Below, in pieces: positions 43,225 to 53,600 of a stretch of 64,000 nt of DNA. The first letter of the stretch is position 1; each line of letters starts with the position of its first letter. The notes beneath the pieces are model-generated. The model ran no database searches. It worked only from the letters and a program-made list of their open reading frames with translations, and was not told the DNA's origin. The position numbers and the translations under genes were made by a program. Source of the DNA: an uncultured Prevotellaceae bacterium (GTDB taxonomy: Bacteria; Bacteroidota; Bacteroidia; Bacteroidales; Bacteroidaceae); the NCBI GenBank assembly GCA_946410305.1, contig CAMJZV010000010.1, positions 33,660-97,659 on the forward strand, written 5' to 3'.

Positions 43225-44691
43225 TTATTCTAATAATATGACAGTGGCACTGCTATTATCCATATTTGGCATGGTCATTCCGACAGAGGCATTGATATAG
43301 GTGGGGTCACAGACCACATATTTTTGGTCTTTCAGCTGGATATAGTCACCTCTGACATTCTCATGGAAGTTGACAGCCATCGCCAAATGTCCAGGATAAT
43401 AGATAAGGATGCACTTCAATCCCAGCAGGTCTCTGACCAGTCGTGACAACATGATGCTGCGGTCCTCACAGTCGCAGTAGGGATAGAACAGTGTCTCCTC
43501 GGCAAAGAAAGCCCTGTCATGGCCCCATACCTTGTCATCATATTCATAGACGAAGCCTGTCTGCACCCAGTTCAGCAAACGCTCCATGGCATCCTTCTCG
43601 CTGAGTCCGGCAATATTGGCACGCAACGCCGGATACAGACTTTCCTTGACGGTCTCATCCATAGGCGTGTTTGCATACATCGCCCAACGCGTCATAATGT
43701 CCTTCCCAAGTCTAGAGGTCGGATAATTATTGTAGAAGCTAATCAGATTCTTGTTGACGCAGACCGTTGCCTTCATGTTACCAAAAGCCTCTGAGACCAG
43801 CGTGCGAGGTTCTGATTTATCTACATCAAGCTCTTGTTGTGTGGGCAATAGCAGTGACATAGCCTTCTCTTTGGGGAAGGCGACATCACAGATATGCATC
43901 TGCTCCTCGTCGCAGTTGAAGGGATAGTATTTCACGCCTCCTAAGGTGTAATAGCCGACACCTAGAACAGTGTGCTGTGAGGCATAGAGCATGTAAAGAC
44001 TGCCGCTGGCTGTGGCCAAGCGCATCTTGTAGCCCGACTGACAATACAGATACGCCGTCAGCAGTGTGGCCTCGTTACCTCTTCCCAAGCTAGTTTCTGC
44101 CAACTTGGCCAAAAGATTCAGGTATGCCCAGTCACTGAGATGACGTGTCGTACGCAGTTCCAGACAGTCATGAATCGTATTGTTGTACTCGTTGGAGGAC
44201 AACTGTTTCCATCCATCCGCCACAGATTCTTCCGAACAGCCACTCAAGTGGAAGGTCTTGTTTTCAGGAACACGTGCCTTCATCGATGTGCCATACAACA
44301 CAAAAGAAAGCCACCGGTCTTTTACTGTGGGAGTTTCCTGAATGGGAGCTACTGGCTCTGGCTGAGGTTCCACTACGGGTGGCTTTACGGTTTCCTTAAT
44401 AGGTAACGGATTGCTCTTTTGCTCTTTGCCTTTGTCTTTATCCGCAAGCACTACGGGAGGTTTATCCTCATCCTTCGGTTTTGGAACGGGAGAGACCCTT
44501 TTGTAGTCTTCCCATGCCTTACGCAAGAAATCAGCATATTGCTTATTGGCCTCGTCGCGGAAATTCTCGTAGCCTGCCTTCGTTTCCCGGCGGAAAGAAT
44601 TAAAGTCGTTTAAAAATGGATTATCCTGAGCATGTCCATCCATACAGATGAACATACCCAGCGAAATCCAACATAGCGACAACCTGTTCAT
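43225..44691 (-). CDS. Transglutaminase-like exported protein
   Basis: This 488-aa protein starts with a signal-like segment (MNRLSLCWISLGMFICMDGHAQ). A Lys/Pro-rich linker occupies about residues 60-115. The C-terminal region (about 370-488) has transglutaminase-like papain-fold residues: Cys in YPYCDCEDRSIMLSRLVRD, His in YYPGHLAMAVNF and Asp in YVVCDPTYI, so the triad appears complete. Such proteins can be proteases, amidases or cross-linkers. It lies 5 bp after the LPP20-like gene and has no counterpart in set A within the window. It may process or attach the surface proteins of the operon. Confidence 0.75.
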   Translation of the reverse strand: MNRLSLCWISLGMFICMDGHAQDNPFLNDFNSFRRETKAGYENFRDEANKQYADFLRKAWEDYKRVSPVPKPKDEDKPPVVLADKDKGKEQKSNPLPIKETVKPPVVEPQPEPVAPIQETPTVKDRWLSFVLYGTSMKARVPENKTFHLSGCSEESVADGWKQLSSNEYNNTIHDCLELRTTRHLSDWAYLNLLAKLAETSLGRGNEATLLTAYLYCQSGYKMRLATASGSLYMLYASQHTVLGVGYYTLGGVKYYPFNCDEEQMHICDVAFPKEKAMSLLLPTQQELDVDKSEPRTLVSEAFGNMKATVCVNKNLISFYNNYPTSRLGKDIMTRWAMYANTPMDETVKESLYPALRANIAGLSEKDAMERLLNWVQTGFVYEYDDKVWGHDRAFFAEETLFYPYCDCEDRSIMLSRLVRDLLGLKCILIYYPGHLAMAVNFHENVRGDYIQLKDQKYVVCDPTYINASVGMTMPNMDNSSATVILLE

Positions 44692-44696
44692 AGGCT

Positions 44697-45332
44697 CTAC
44701 TCTTGTTTAAAGCCCTCTTTTACAAAATCAGAAATCTTCTTGGCATACTGCTGAGCCATTTCCGTTTCCTTAGAGGCCTGCTCCATAGCACGGAGTCGTG
44801 CCTGTGAGGCAGCACTTTCGTTAACGATGAAGTAAGTCTGGATTTCAAAAGTACCATCACCATTATCTCGGATAATACTGTAGCTCTCCTTCATCTCACC
44901 ACGGATTTCCTTGTCTACCAAACGCTCATAAGCGGCATAGAACTTCTCAAATTCGCCAGCAGCATTAACGCCGTCACCCTGCATGTCACTTACAACACGT
45001 CCTTTCACCTTGCTACCTGCCTGCTGAGCATAAGTCACACAAGCATTATTCAAAGCCATCTGGCGTCCGACATTCTTGGATCTGCATTTCGTAGCGACAC
45101 CAACAATTTCCTGACCGTCTTCACCCATGGTGTTAAGCTTGTCATAGTGGGTAAGCAATGCTACGTCAAGGGAGCGAGAAGAGGCAAAGAGTTTCCATCC
45201 TTCTTCCTTGTACATCTTCATCTTCTGTTTATACTCCTTTTTACGAGCCTTTTCAAGGGCCTTATTCTGAGCATTTACAGTGGGGGCTAAAAAACAAAGT
45301 CCCAATACGAGCAACAAAAGTTTCTGTTTCAT
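44697..45332 (-). CDS. LPP20-like exported protein
   Basis: This 211-aa protein starts at the ATG at 45332, which opens a signal peptide (MKQKLLLLVLGLCFLAPTVNAQ). The body, with ATKCRSKNVGRQMALNNACV followed by IRGEMKESYSIIRDNGDGTF and IQTYFIVNE, follows the pattern of LPP20-type domains (an amphipathic helix packed on a sheet). A basic segment after the signal (residues 25-45) is unusual. It is the first gene of the set B operon, with a consensus promoter 85 bp upstream. The role is unknown. Confidence 0.7.
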   Translation of the reverse strand: MKQKLLLLVLGLCFLAPTVNAQNKALEKARKKEYKQKMKMYKEEGWKLFASSRSLDVALLTHYDKLNTMGEDGQEIVGVATKCRSKNVGRQMALNNACVTYAQQAGSKVKGRVVSDMQGDGVNAAGEFEKFYAAYERLVDKEIRGEMKESYSIIRDNGDGTFEIQTYFIVNESAASQARLRAMEQASKETEMAQQYAKKISDFVKEGFKQE

Positions 45333-45416
45333 AATTAGTAACATTTTTAGTAATAATAAATAATTTTGGTCTTTCTATCACATTTCCTGTCAGAATATAT
45401 CTTCTGATTTTGGCGA

Positions 45417-45448
45417 CAAAGATAGGGATTAATTTTTGAAAAAACAAG
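45417..45448 (-). promoter_or_regulatory. Promoter of the set B operon
   Basis: TTG (in CTTG, minus strand 45445-45448), 20 nt, TATCTTTG (45417-45424). The predicted leader is about 80 nt before the LPP20-like gene. It separates set A from set B transcription. Confidence 0.75.
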
Positions 45449-45522
45449 AAAAAGGGGGAAAAAATGCAAAAATCACCTTCGGTGTTGAAAATAAAGAACA
45501 AAAGCTTACGACGGCAAACTTC

Positions 45523-47385
45523 TTAGAAGTTGCCGCCGTAGAATAGTCCGTAGAACTTGCTGCCGCGTTCAAACTGGGAATTGATGTTCGGGTCGCGCTC
45601 CGGCTGCCAGGTACGAACCTTGATGATAGGTTGTTTGGCATCGTTCATATCCACCATCAGGAAGAGGTAACCCGTATCACTGTAGGTCGACGAGTAGTAG
45701 TCCTGATGAATCTGGATGCCGAAGAGGTCGCCACCAACGCCCATCTTACTTACCTCGTTATCGGCAAAACGGACGTTGACGAACTGGTTGCTCTTAAACG
45801 TTCTCTCCAAGTTCTTGAGATAAGACTGCTTGTCCTGCTTGTTATACTTGACATTCTTGTTCTCCAGATACTTGTTGTTCTCTGGCGACTTGCGTGCAGC
45901 CTTCACATAGGAACCCGTGATGATGACGGCATTGTCGTCAAAGATGCTCTCGATATAGTCCAGACGCTTCAGTGCAAAGGCAGTCTTATAATTCTCCAGA
46001 AAGGTGGCAATCACCATGCGTACATCATCGTTCCACTTGCCTACGGCCTTATTGAAGATATCGTTGCGGGCAGCCTGGTCCAGTCCGAACGCCAACGACT
46101 CAATCTTCTTATCACTGTCAAACGTCAGCGTCAAGTCCTCTACGAAGGTACGATGGTTGTTCTTGAAGGTAAACTTCATCGGGATGCTGCGACACACGGT
46201 CTTGTCCATAAAGGGGTAGAACGAGATGTTGGGCGTACCGATAAGCGAGCCGTTGCCATAGTGAACAAGCTGGTCGAACATCTGATAGCCCTCCGGTGTG
46301 AAGAGCTCGCGGATAGAGCTGTAGTTCTTCGTCTTGATAGCCTCTATCACCTTGTTGACTGTCTCCAGGTACACATTACGCTCTTCGACTGCTGCCACCT
46401 TGGCGGTATTCTCCACCGTAGCCTCTTCCTTGATAGCCTCTGCCAATTGCTTGCCGGCTTTCTTGATGTCGCCCTTGCTACCCACCTTAAGGTTACAGTT
46501 AGCTTGCGGCAATGGGAAACCGTTGAAGATGTTCATCACCATCTCCAACTCAGAATCCTGACGAGCCTGCTTTTTATAGGCATACTCATATTTCAGCTGA
46601 ATATTCGAAACGCGAGAGTTCGGACGCAGTTCAATCTGTGCCATACCGTCCTTGGCGGCTGTCGGATTACTCCATTGCGCACCGTCGAAGTAGGTAAAGT
46701 CCAAGCTGGTAACGGGTTTGCCGTTGTAGTTTACCAGCAGTTCCACCTCACCGCTCTCCTCATCATAAGATGCCACATTCATGGTGATCTTTCCCATAAT
46801 ATCGCGCATCTGTTCAGGAATCCAGTTCAGCAGGAACTGTTGGACACCCTCATGATTGAACTTCACGGTAGCAGGCGACTGGATACTCTTCAGCAGGTTG
46901 TAGCCCCAATAATAGTAGCGCAGAGCGTTGTCCACCCTACCCTTCTTCTCGGCAGCCACAGCAGCCCGAACATAGTCCTTCACACGTTCTTCACGCTCAG
47001 AGAAAATCTGCTGCACCTCCGACTTTTTGATATAGCGCATAACATGAAACTCGGGCTCCGTAGCAATGCATATCTCGTCGGTATTGCGCAAGGTTCCCTG
47101 CGTATAGGTGCTCACCACGTCGTTGACCACACTCTCCATGTCCACATTACCATTGCTGTTCAACTCCGTCGTCTTGACATCCAGCGAAGAGCGCAAACTG
47201 GTGGTAATCTTACTCAACAAGTTTCGGGTCGCGTTGCCACTAGCCTCCTCCAACGTTGGTCCGAAGCCGTCGCCAGTGACATAAGCGTTGTCGGCCTTGA
47301 TTTGCTCCGCTTTCTCGCCGTTAGGGTCTTGGGCATACGTCATGATGCCCAAGAACAATAACGGAATTATCAGTAATTTTTTCAT
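45523..47385 (-). CDS. LPP20/NTF2-like exported protein (set A)
   Basis: This 620-aa protein begins with a signal peptide (MKKLLIIPLLFLGIMTYAQ). The ATG at 47385 is chosen because the longer frame to 47433 runs into a 53-bp repeat; the resulting length matches the 622-aa paralogue. Regions run in the same order as in that protein: GDGFGPTLEEASGNATRNLL, SEREERVKDYVRAAVAAEKK, ALRYYYWGYNLLKS, NTF2-like parts with VIEAIKTKNYSSIRELFTPE and ALKRLDYIESIFDDNAVII, and a C-terminus with LFGIQIHQDYYSSTYSDTGY. It lies 239 bp after the giant gene, across an inverted-repeat element. Confidence 0.75.
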   Translation of the reverse strand: MKKLLIIPLLFLGIMTYAQDPNGEKAEQIKADNAYVTGDGFGPTLEEASGNATRNLLSKITTSLRSSLDVKTTELNSNGNVDMESVVNDVVSTYTQGTLRNTDEICIATEPEFHVMRYIKKSEVQQIFSEREERVKDYVRAAVAAEKKGRVDNALRYYYWGYNLLKSIQSPATVKFNHEGVQQFLLNWIPEQMRDIMGKITMNVASYDEESGEVELLVNYNGKPVTSLDFTYFDGAQWSNPTAAKDGMAQIELRPNSRVSNIQLKYEYAYKKQARQDSELEMVMNIFNGFPLPQANCNLKVGSKGDIKKAGKQLAEAIKEEATVENTAKVAAVEERNVYLETVNKVIEAIKTKNYSSIRELFTPEGYQMFDQLVHYGNGSLIGTPNISFYPFMDKTVCRSIPMKFTFKNNHRTFVEDLTLTFDSDKKIESLAFGLDQAARNDIFNKAVGKWNDDVRMVIATFLENYKTAFALKRLDYIESIFDDNAVIITGSYVKAARKSPENNKYLENKNVKYNKQDKQSYLKNLERTFKSNQFVNVRFADNEVSKMGVGGDLFGIQIHQDYYSSTYSDTGYLFLMVDMNDAKQPIIKVRTWQPERDPNINSQFERGSKFYGLFYGGNF

Positions 47386-47418
47386 ATCGTACAATAGATG
47401 TTTTTGAATAATCACTTC

Positions 47419-47471
47419 ATTCAAGTTTCGCATGTTTCACATGCTCCACTTTTCTTGGGGCAAGGGGCATG
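47419..47471. repeat. 53-bp duplicated intergenic segment, left copy
   Basis: This segment is identical to 63948-64000 at the right window edge. It contains the 15-nt hairpin GCATGTTTCACATGC and runs into the left arm of the inverted repeat at 47457. Both copies lie just upstream of minus-strand genes of set A. Confidence 0.8.
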
Positions 47472-47577
47472 GAGCAGGGGGCAAGAGGTTAGTCATTCCC
47501 CTTCTATGCCGCTTCATCCCTCCGTTTTCTACGTTTATCATCTATTCTCTTGCCCCTTGCTCCTTGCTCCTTGCCCC
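47457..47577. repeat. Imperfect inverted repeat (31-bp arms)
   Basis: The arms 47457-47487 and 47547-47577 are reverse complements with three mismatches, separated by 59 bp. They are composed of GGGGCAAGG and GGAGCAAGG-like units. The element sits between the giant gene and the 620-aa gene. It resembles a small non-coding mobile or extragenic palindromic element and could also modulate read-through between the two genes. Confidence 0.65.
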
Positions 47578-47624
47578 TTACGAGACTGAGCAAGCAGGGC
47601 TTGCGAAAGTTGAATCACTTCACT

Positions 47625-50600
47625 TTACTCCACCACCGTCTTTTTACCATTGATGATGTAGACGCGCTTGTGCTTCTTGCCATTCGACTTCAGATGAGAA
47701 GAGTCGTTCGACAACTTGCGACCCAAGAGGTCATAGACACCACCCTTACGACCGATGGCTTCCAGCTCACTCATCTGGGCATTGCGGATGTCGGTCACAT
47801 AACCCCAGTTCATGTCGGCCAAAGGCATCTTAAGAATAGAAGTACCGACCAGTGCATAGGCCTCAAAAGGATTCACCGTTCGCAAGTTAGGCAGGAAGGC
47901 ACTACCACTACGATAGAACACTCCATCTACCTCGCAATCCTCCAGGTTGATGGCCAGCACGCTGGACGACTTCTCCTGGCGCTGCATAGCGGGAGCAAAG
48001 CGCACACTACCCTTCATCGTTACCATAGCGGTATCTGCTTCGATATAAGTGTCAGCAGCACTGAATGTCACCTTACCTGCAAGGATGAAGTCGTCAGCAT
48101 ACTTCGGATTGTTTGGCATAGAGATGATATACGGCGTATATGCCTTTATCTCTGTGGCATCGCTAAATCCTGTCTCCTCCAACTCATACAACCAGAAAGG
48201 CTTGTACAGGGAGTAGTCCTCCTGAGCCGAGAATGGTGCCAAAGAACCACGACGCTCATGGGTAATGCTCTGTACGTCGAATGGTAGAGCCAGCGTTTCC
48301 CAACCGCATGTCACACCACTCTCAGTCTTCTGACTGTAGGTATGGGTGTAGCTGATGCGCTGGGTATAGAAGCGCTGCGGACAGCAGAAGTTGCCACTGC
48401 CGGCATCGGAGAGCGTGATGCTCGTTGCCTGGCCACCGCTGATAACATTTCCGGTATAGCTCGAAGGAACATGGATACGTGAGTTCACATACAGCAGGAA
48501 GTTGGCATTACTCTTCACATCATCTGTTACCGACTCCGGAATGGCAATGTTCGCATTCCATACGATAGCAGCAAGCTTGTTACAGCCGCGGAACAGGTGT
48601 TCACCAACAGAGTTCAGCTGCTTAGGAGACTGGAACGAGATGAGATCCATGCCAGCAAAGGCCTCATCGGGCAGAGCGGTTCCTTCATACGTAGCCTCCG
48701 TCATATCCAGATGGCGAAGCGATTTGATGCCACGGATAAACTCCAAGTCGTCGGCATTGACCTTACCGCTGACAGGCAGATTCTCCACATTCTCCGTAGT
48801 ACCAATCCACTGGAACATTTCTTTCAAGTGACCGGCCTCCGACTGAGAAGCTCCCTCACCGGTATATACATATGTCACGGTATAGCTGCTCTCAGGTGAG
48901 TCGCGGAAGTCCTTGCGGGTGGCAATGGCACGAACGGTGCAGACATTCTCAATTTCTATCTGTCCTGTGTAAACCTCAGAGTCCTCAGTAGGCTTCGAAC
49001 CGTCGGTGGTATAGTGAATGGTCATACCCTCACCTGTCTCCACCTGCAGGTAGCGACCGTTATAGGCAAACGTAGGCTCCGTGCAGACGAAGATGTCGGG
49101 ATTAGCACCAGCCATCTCAGAGTCGTTGAAGTTCATCTTCACAGCGATGGCGAAGACTGAGCGGTTATCAACAAGGGTGATAGGACCGTTATAGACTGCC
49201 GACTTCAGTGTTGGAACATCATCGTACTCATAGTAGATAACGGCACCTGGTGTAGCACAACTCATCGTCAGTGTGTTGCCGCTAATGGCCAGCACAGGAG
49301 TCTCCACCTTGAACCAGTCAATATTGAAGCTGGAAATCTCAGAAGTAAACAGCTTCTCATTCAAAGCTACAGCCTTCAGTGTGCAGTTCTCTACCATCTG
49401 AACGGGTTCGCTATAGACTGCGCTCTCTGCCGTCGGGTCACTACCATCAACGGTATAATAGATGGTCGTACCCTCAGTCTCTGTTGTAGTCGTAATGGTG
49501 ATGAGATTACCATTACGTTTGAACTGCGGCATAGCCACCGTGTTCGACGCCTTATCGAACGAGACGCTCGTCACAGCAGAGTTATTGAAGTTGTCACGTA
49601 TGGCAATGGCCTTCACCGTGCAAGAAGCTGTCATCGTAACAGCACTCGTGAAGAGGAAGCTCTCTGCGGTGGGTGAGGTACCGTCCAACGTGTAGTAGAT
49701 ACGACTGTTAGGTGTTGCACAGGTCATCGTAGCGAAGATACCGTCGAAAGCAATGACAGGCGTCTCTACCTTAAACCAGTTCACCTCATATTCAGCCACC
49801 TCTGACGTGAACAGCTTATCGTTCATAGCAAGTACCTTCAGAGTACAGTTTTCTGTCATCTGAACAGGTTCTGTATAAATCGCACTCGCAGTAGTAGGAG
49901 TCGTACCATCCAGCGTATAGTAGATGGTCGTACCCTCCGTCTGCGTCACCATGATGCTCACCGCATTGTCGTTCTTCGTGAACTGTGGTGTGCTGACAGT
50001 GTTCGAAGCCTTGTCAAACGACATACTCGTCACAGCAGAGTTGTTGAAGTTGTCACGTACAGCGATAGCCTTCACTGTGCAAGAAGCTGTCATCGTAACA
50101 GCACTCGTAAAGAGGAAGCTCTCTGCAGTCGGAGTACTACCATCCAGCGTGTAGTAGATACGACTGTTAGGTGTTGTACAGGTCATGGTAGCGAAGATGC
50201 CGTCGAAAGCAATGACAGGAGCATCCGTTGTGAACCAGTTCACTTCATAATCAGCCACCTCTGACGTGAACAATTTATTGTTCATAGCCATGGCCTTAAT
50301 CGTGATATTATGATCCACTGCAATAGGCTCGGTAAATACACTGCTTGCCGTCGTGGGCGTCGTACCATCCAGCGTGTAGTAGATGGTCGTACCCTCTGCA
50401 GGTGCAGAAGCAATGCTGACAGTATTACCATCACGAGTAAAGGTTGGCAATCCGCAGGTGTAGTCGCTGGCGTAGTAGTTGAATACGGCCACTGACGAGT
50501 TATTGAAGTTGTCGAAGGCAGCGATAGCCTTGATGGTGCCCGAACCCTTCATCGTCAGTGTACCCTCGTAGAGTGTACTTTCCGTCGTAGGCTCTGAACC

Positions 50601-53600
50601 ATCCAGCGTGTAATAGACACGAGAGTTCTCCTTCGGAGCAGTTATCGTCACGAAGATACCATCCACTGTAATGACAGGCTGGTCAGCCTTGAACCAGTCA
50701 ACAACGAACGTTGTCACCTCAGAATCATAGAGCAGCGAGTCTACTGCCATCGCCTTCAGCGTGCAGTTTTCGGTAACCTCCAGACCTGTTTCAGCATTGT
50801 AGAGCGAGCTGCTGATAGTCGGGTTCAGACCATCGTTGGTGAAGTAAATCTTCGCACCCTGCGTACGAGTGGTCATCTGTACCTTATTAGTACCTGCCAC
50901 GCGGGTAATACCAGGAGTCTCACAGTAGTTCTTGCCAGGGTTGTAAGTCAGGCGTGAAACCTCAGAGGTGTTCCAGTTCTCCTTCACAGCGATAGCACGT
51001 ACAGAAATCTCCTCAGCATCCAGAGCGAATGGCTTCTGATAAACCTTACTCTTGGTGTCAGGATCAGTACCGTCGATGGTGTAATAGATCACAGCGTCCT
51101 CTGTGTCATCCCACATCTCAACATACTTACCATTGAACTGGATATGTGGCTGTTTCACTGTCAGCCATTCAACTGCAGCCTCGATAGCTTCAGAATCGAA
51201 CAGATCCTCCTTGACAGCATAGGCCTTCACTGTGCAGTTCTCAGTCATCTTAATACCATTCTCATACTTCAGACTGTTAACTGTTGGTGTAGAACCATCC
51301 AGCGTGTAGTAGATGGTAGCACCCTCTGTAGCCGTCGTGATGGTCAATACAGAGTCAGCATTCTCCTTCATCACGCCATCAGTTACCTGACGAGTACCAA
51401 AGGTAGGAGTTGCCACCGTGTAATCCTTTCTCACGAAACCTGTCAATGAGTTGAAGGTACCCACTGAAGAGTTATTCCAGTTGTCAGCAATGGCAATGGC
51501 CTTAATCTTACAATCCTTGCTCATGGCAACAGGCTCTGTATACAGCGTGCTCTCAGCTGTTGGAGTACTGTTGTCAAGCGTGTAATAAATCTTAGCATAG
51601 TCAGGTTTCTCCACCTTCATCACTGCAGCCAGATGCTCGATAGTGATAACAGGTGTAGGAATGGTGAACCACTTGAACTCACGCTGAGCAGGATCACTAT
51701 TGATAGCACCCTCACGCTTAGCAATAACCACTACATTGACATTATGCTGTGGTTTGATAGGTGCAGTGTAGAGAACACCGTTTTCATTAGGATCTGAACC
51801 ATCAAGGGAGTAATACAGTTGTGCATTCTCCTGTGAGTGACTCAGCGTAATAATTGTATCAGCAGTAACATAGCTGATTGTCGGCTTCTCCAGATAATAG
51901 TCTGAATAATAGTTGTTATGGATGATGTCCGACTCGAGCCAGCCATCACGTACAGCTTTCACGTGGATATAGCCTGCAGTAAGCATCTTGAAAGGCTCCT
52001 GATAAAGCGTCCACTCTTCACCAGCATCATAGCTACTACGATTCTGGCTATAGTAGATCTTCGTCTCAGGCAATCCCATGACCTCAGGAGCTTCGCAGTT
52101 GAGTGTTACCACAAAATCAGTATTGATGCTTGCAGTGGGGGCATCAACCTTGAAGTCATTCTTGCGGAATACAGAAGTCATTGACTGTCCCCAACCTTCA
52201 CCAATAGCCATAGCACGAATAGTATCGTTCTTCAGCAGGGCAATAGGCTCTACATAAGGAATACTATTGACAGTAGGCTCTGTACCATCAGTGGTGAAGA
52301 AGATGCTTACACCCGCAGTCTTCGACTGCATAGACAGCGTGAAGTTGTCATAAGCAAAGGTTGGCTGAGCACAAGGAATATCCTTGAAGGTCTCAATATG
52401 TGTAAAGTCACCCCAGTGTGCTGCACTATGGTACTTTTCTTCCACATCAGCAGGATCTTCCAGCACATAAAGCGTAGCAGTGGTTGTAATGCCATCGAAT
52501 GGACGTTCATTGAGAGCAGGCGGTGCCAGCGGCAAAGCATAAATTCTCTCCATAGCTGAGCAACCAACGAAAGCACGATAACCAATACTATTCACAGTGG
52601 CGGGCAGGATGATATTCAACAAGCTCTTAGCCTGATAGAATGCATAATCACCGATAGTCTTCAACGTAGAAGGAAGTTCTATCGTTGTCATGGACTCACA
52701 ATTAGCGAAGGTATTGTTCTCTATGCTAGTAATTCCCTCTGGAAGTGCTACAGAGCTCAACTTTCTACAAGTACTGAAGGCATATTCACCGATTCTCTTC
52801 ACTGTCGATGGAATATCAATACCCATAATAGCCGTCTCTGCAAAAGCATATCTCGGAATTTCCTCCAATAGTGCAGGCAGGACAACCTTCTCCAACTTAT
52901 AACAGTTGCGGAAGGCATATTCACCAATGGCCTTCACCGTATTAGGAATAATCATTTCCTGAAGATTGCTACACTGATAGAATGCATAACCATCAATCGT
53001 TTCCAAGCCATCATGCAGGACAACCGTCTTCAAATTGTTAGATCCATAGAACGCTTGGTAAGGAATCTTTTTCACCAATGCAGGAATCTCTATCTCCTCC
53101 AGCTTGGTACAATTATAGAATGCGTAATTACCTATATTCTGCAACGTTGATGGCAGTTTGATGCTTGTCAACTCACTGCTTCCAGAGAATACACTTTCTG
53201 CAATTCCCGTCAAGGTATAGTCAACGCCTTCATAGCTTACCGTTGAGTTGAGAGTGATGTCACCAGAATAGGTCACGCCAGAAGGACAAACCAGCTCTAC
53301 CACGTTGTCAAGTGTGTAGTCAAGCAGTCTGTAGTACAAACCATCAGCCATGAACTGGAAATTCACACCGTCCACCTTCACGCTGTCCACCTCAGAATTG
53401 AAGTGAGCATCCTGAACAGCAACAGCCTTAATCTTCAGGTTACGAATCAGTGATACAGGCTCTGTATATAGCGTACCATTCTCTGCTGTTGGTGTAGTGC
53501 CATCCAAGGTATAGTAAACCTTGGCATCAGCATTGTTGTTTGTAATGGTAAACTTCTTATTCTCAGACGACCAAGCAATCTGTGGTTTCTCCAGACGATA

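Noticed and set aside
45449..45522. Terminator after the 620-aa gene
   Set aside because: Only a 4-bp hairpin (CACC/GGTG) with a short T-run is present, too weak to call.
45631..47361. 576-codon ORF on the plus strand opposite the 620-aa gene
   Set aside because: It is the antisense frame of a gene with a signal peptide, a clear paralogue and a fitting start; the plus-strand product has no domain and is His/Val/Leu-rich as expected of an antisense shadow.
47386..47433. 16-residue N-terminal extension of the 620-aa protein
   Set aside because: It lies partly in a duplicated intergenic repeat and would precede the signal peptide; the shorter form matches the paralogue length.
49050..51950. 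Possible CRISPR or short tandem-repeat array
   Set aside because: The repeats are degenerate protein-coding domains of about 75-80 codons in one open frame, not short identical repeats with unique spacers.
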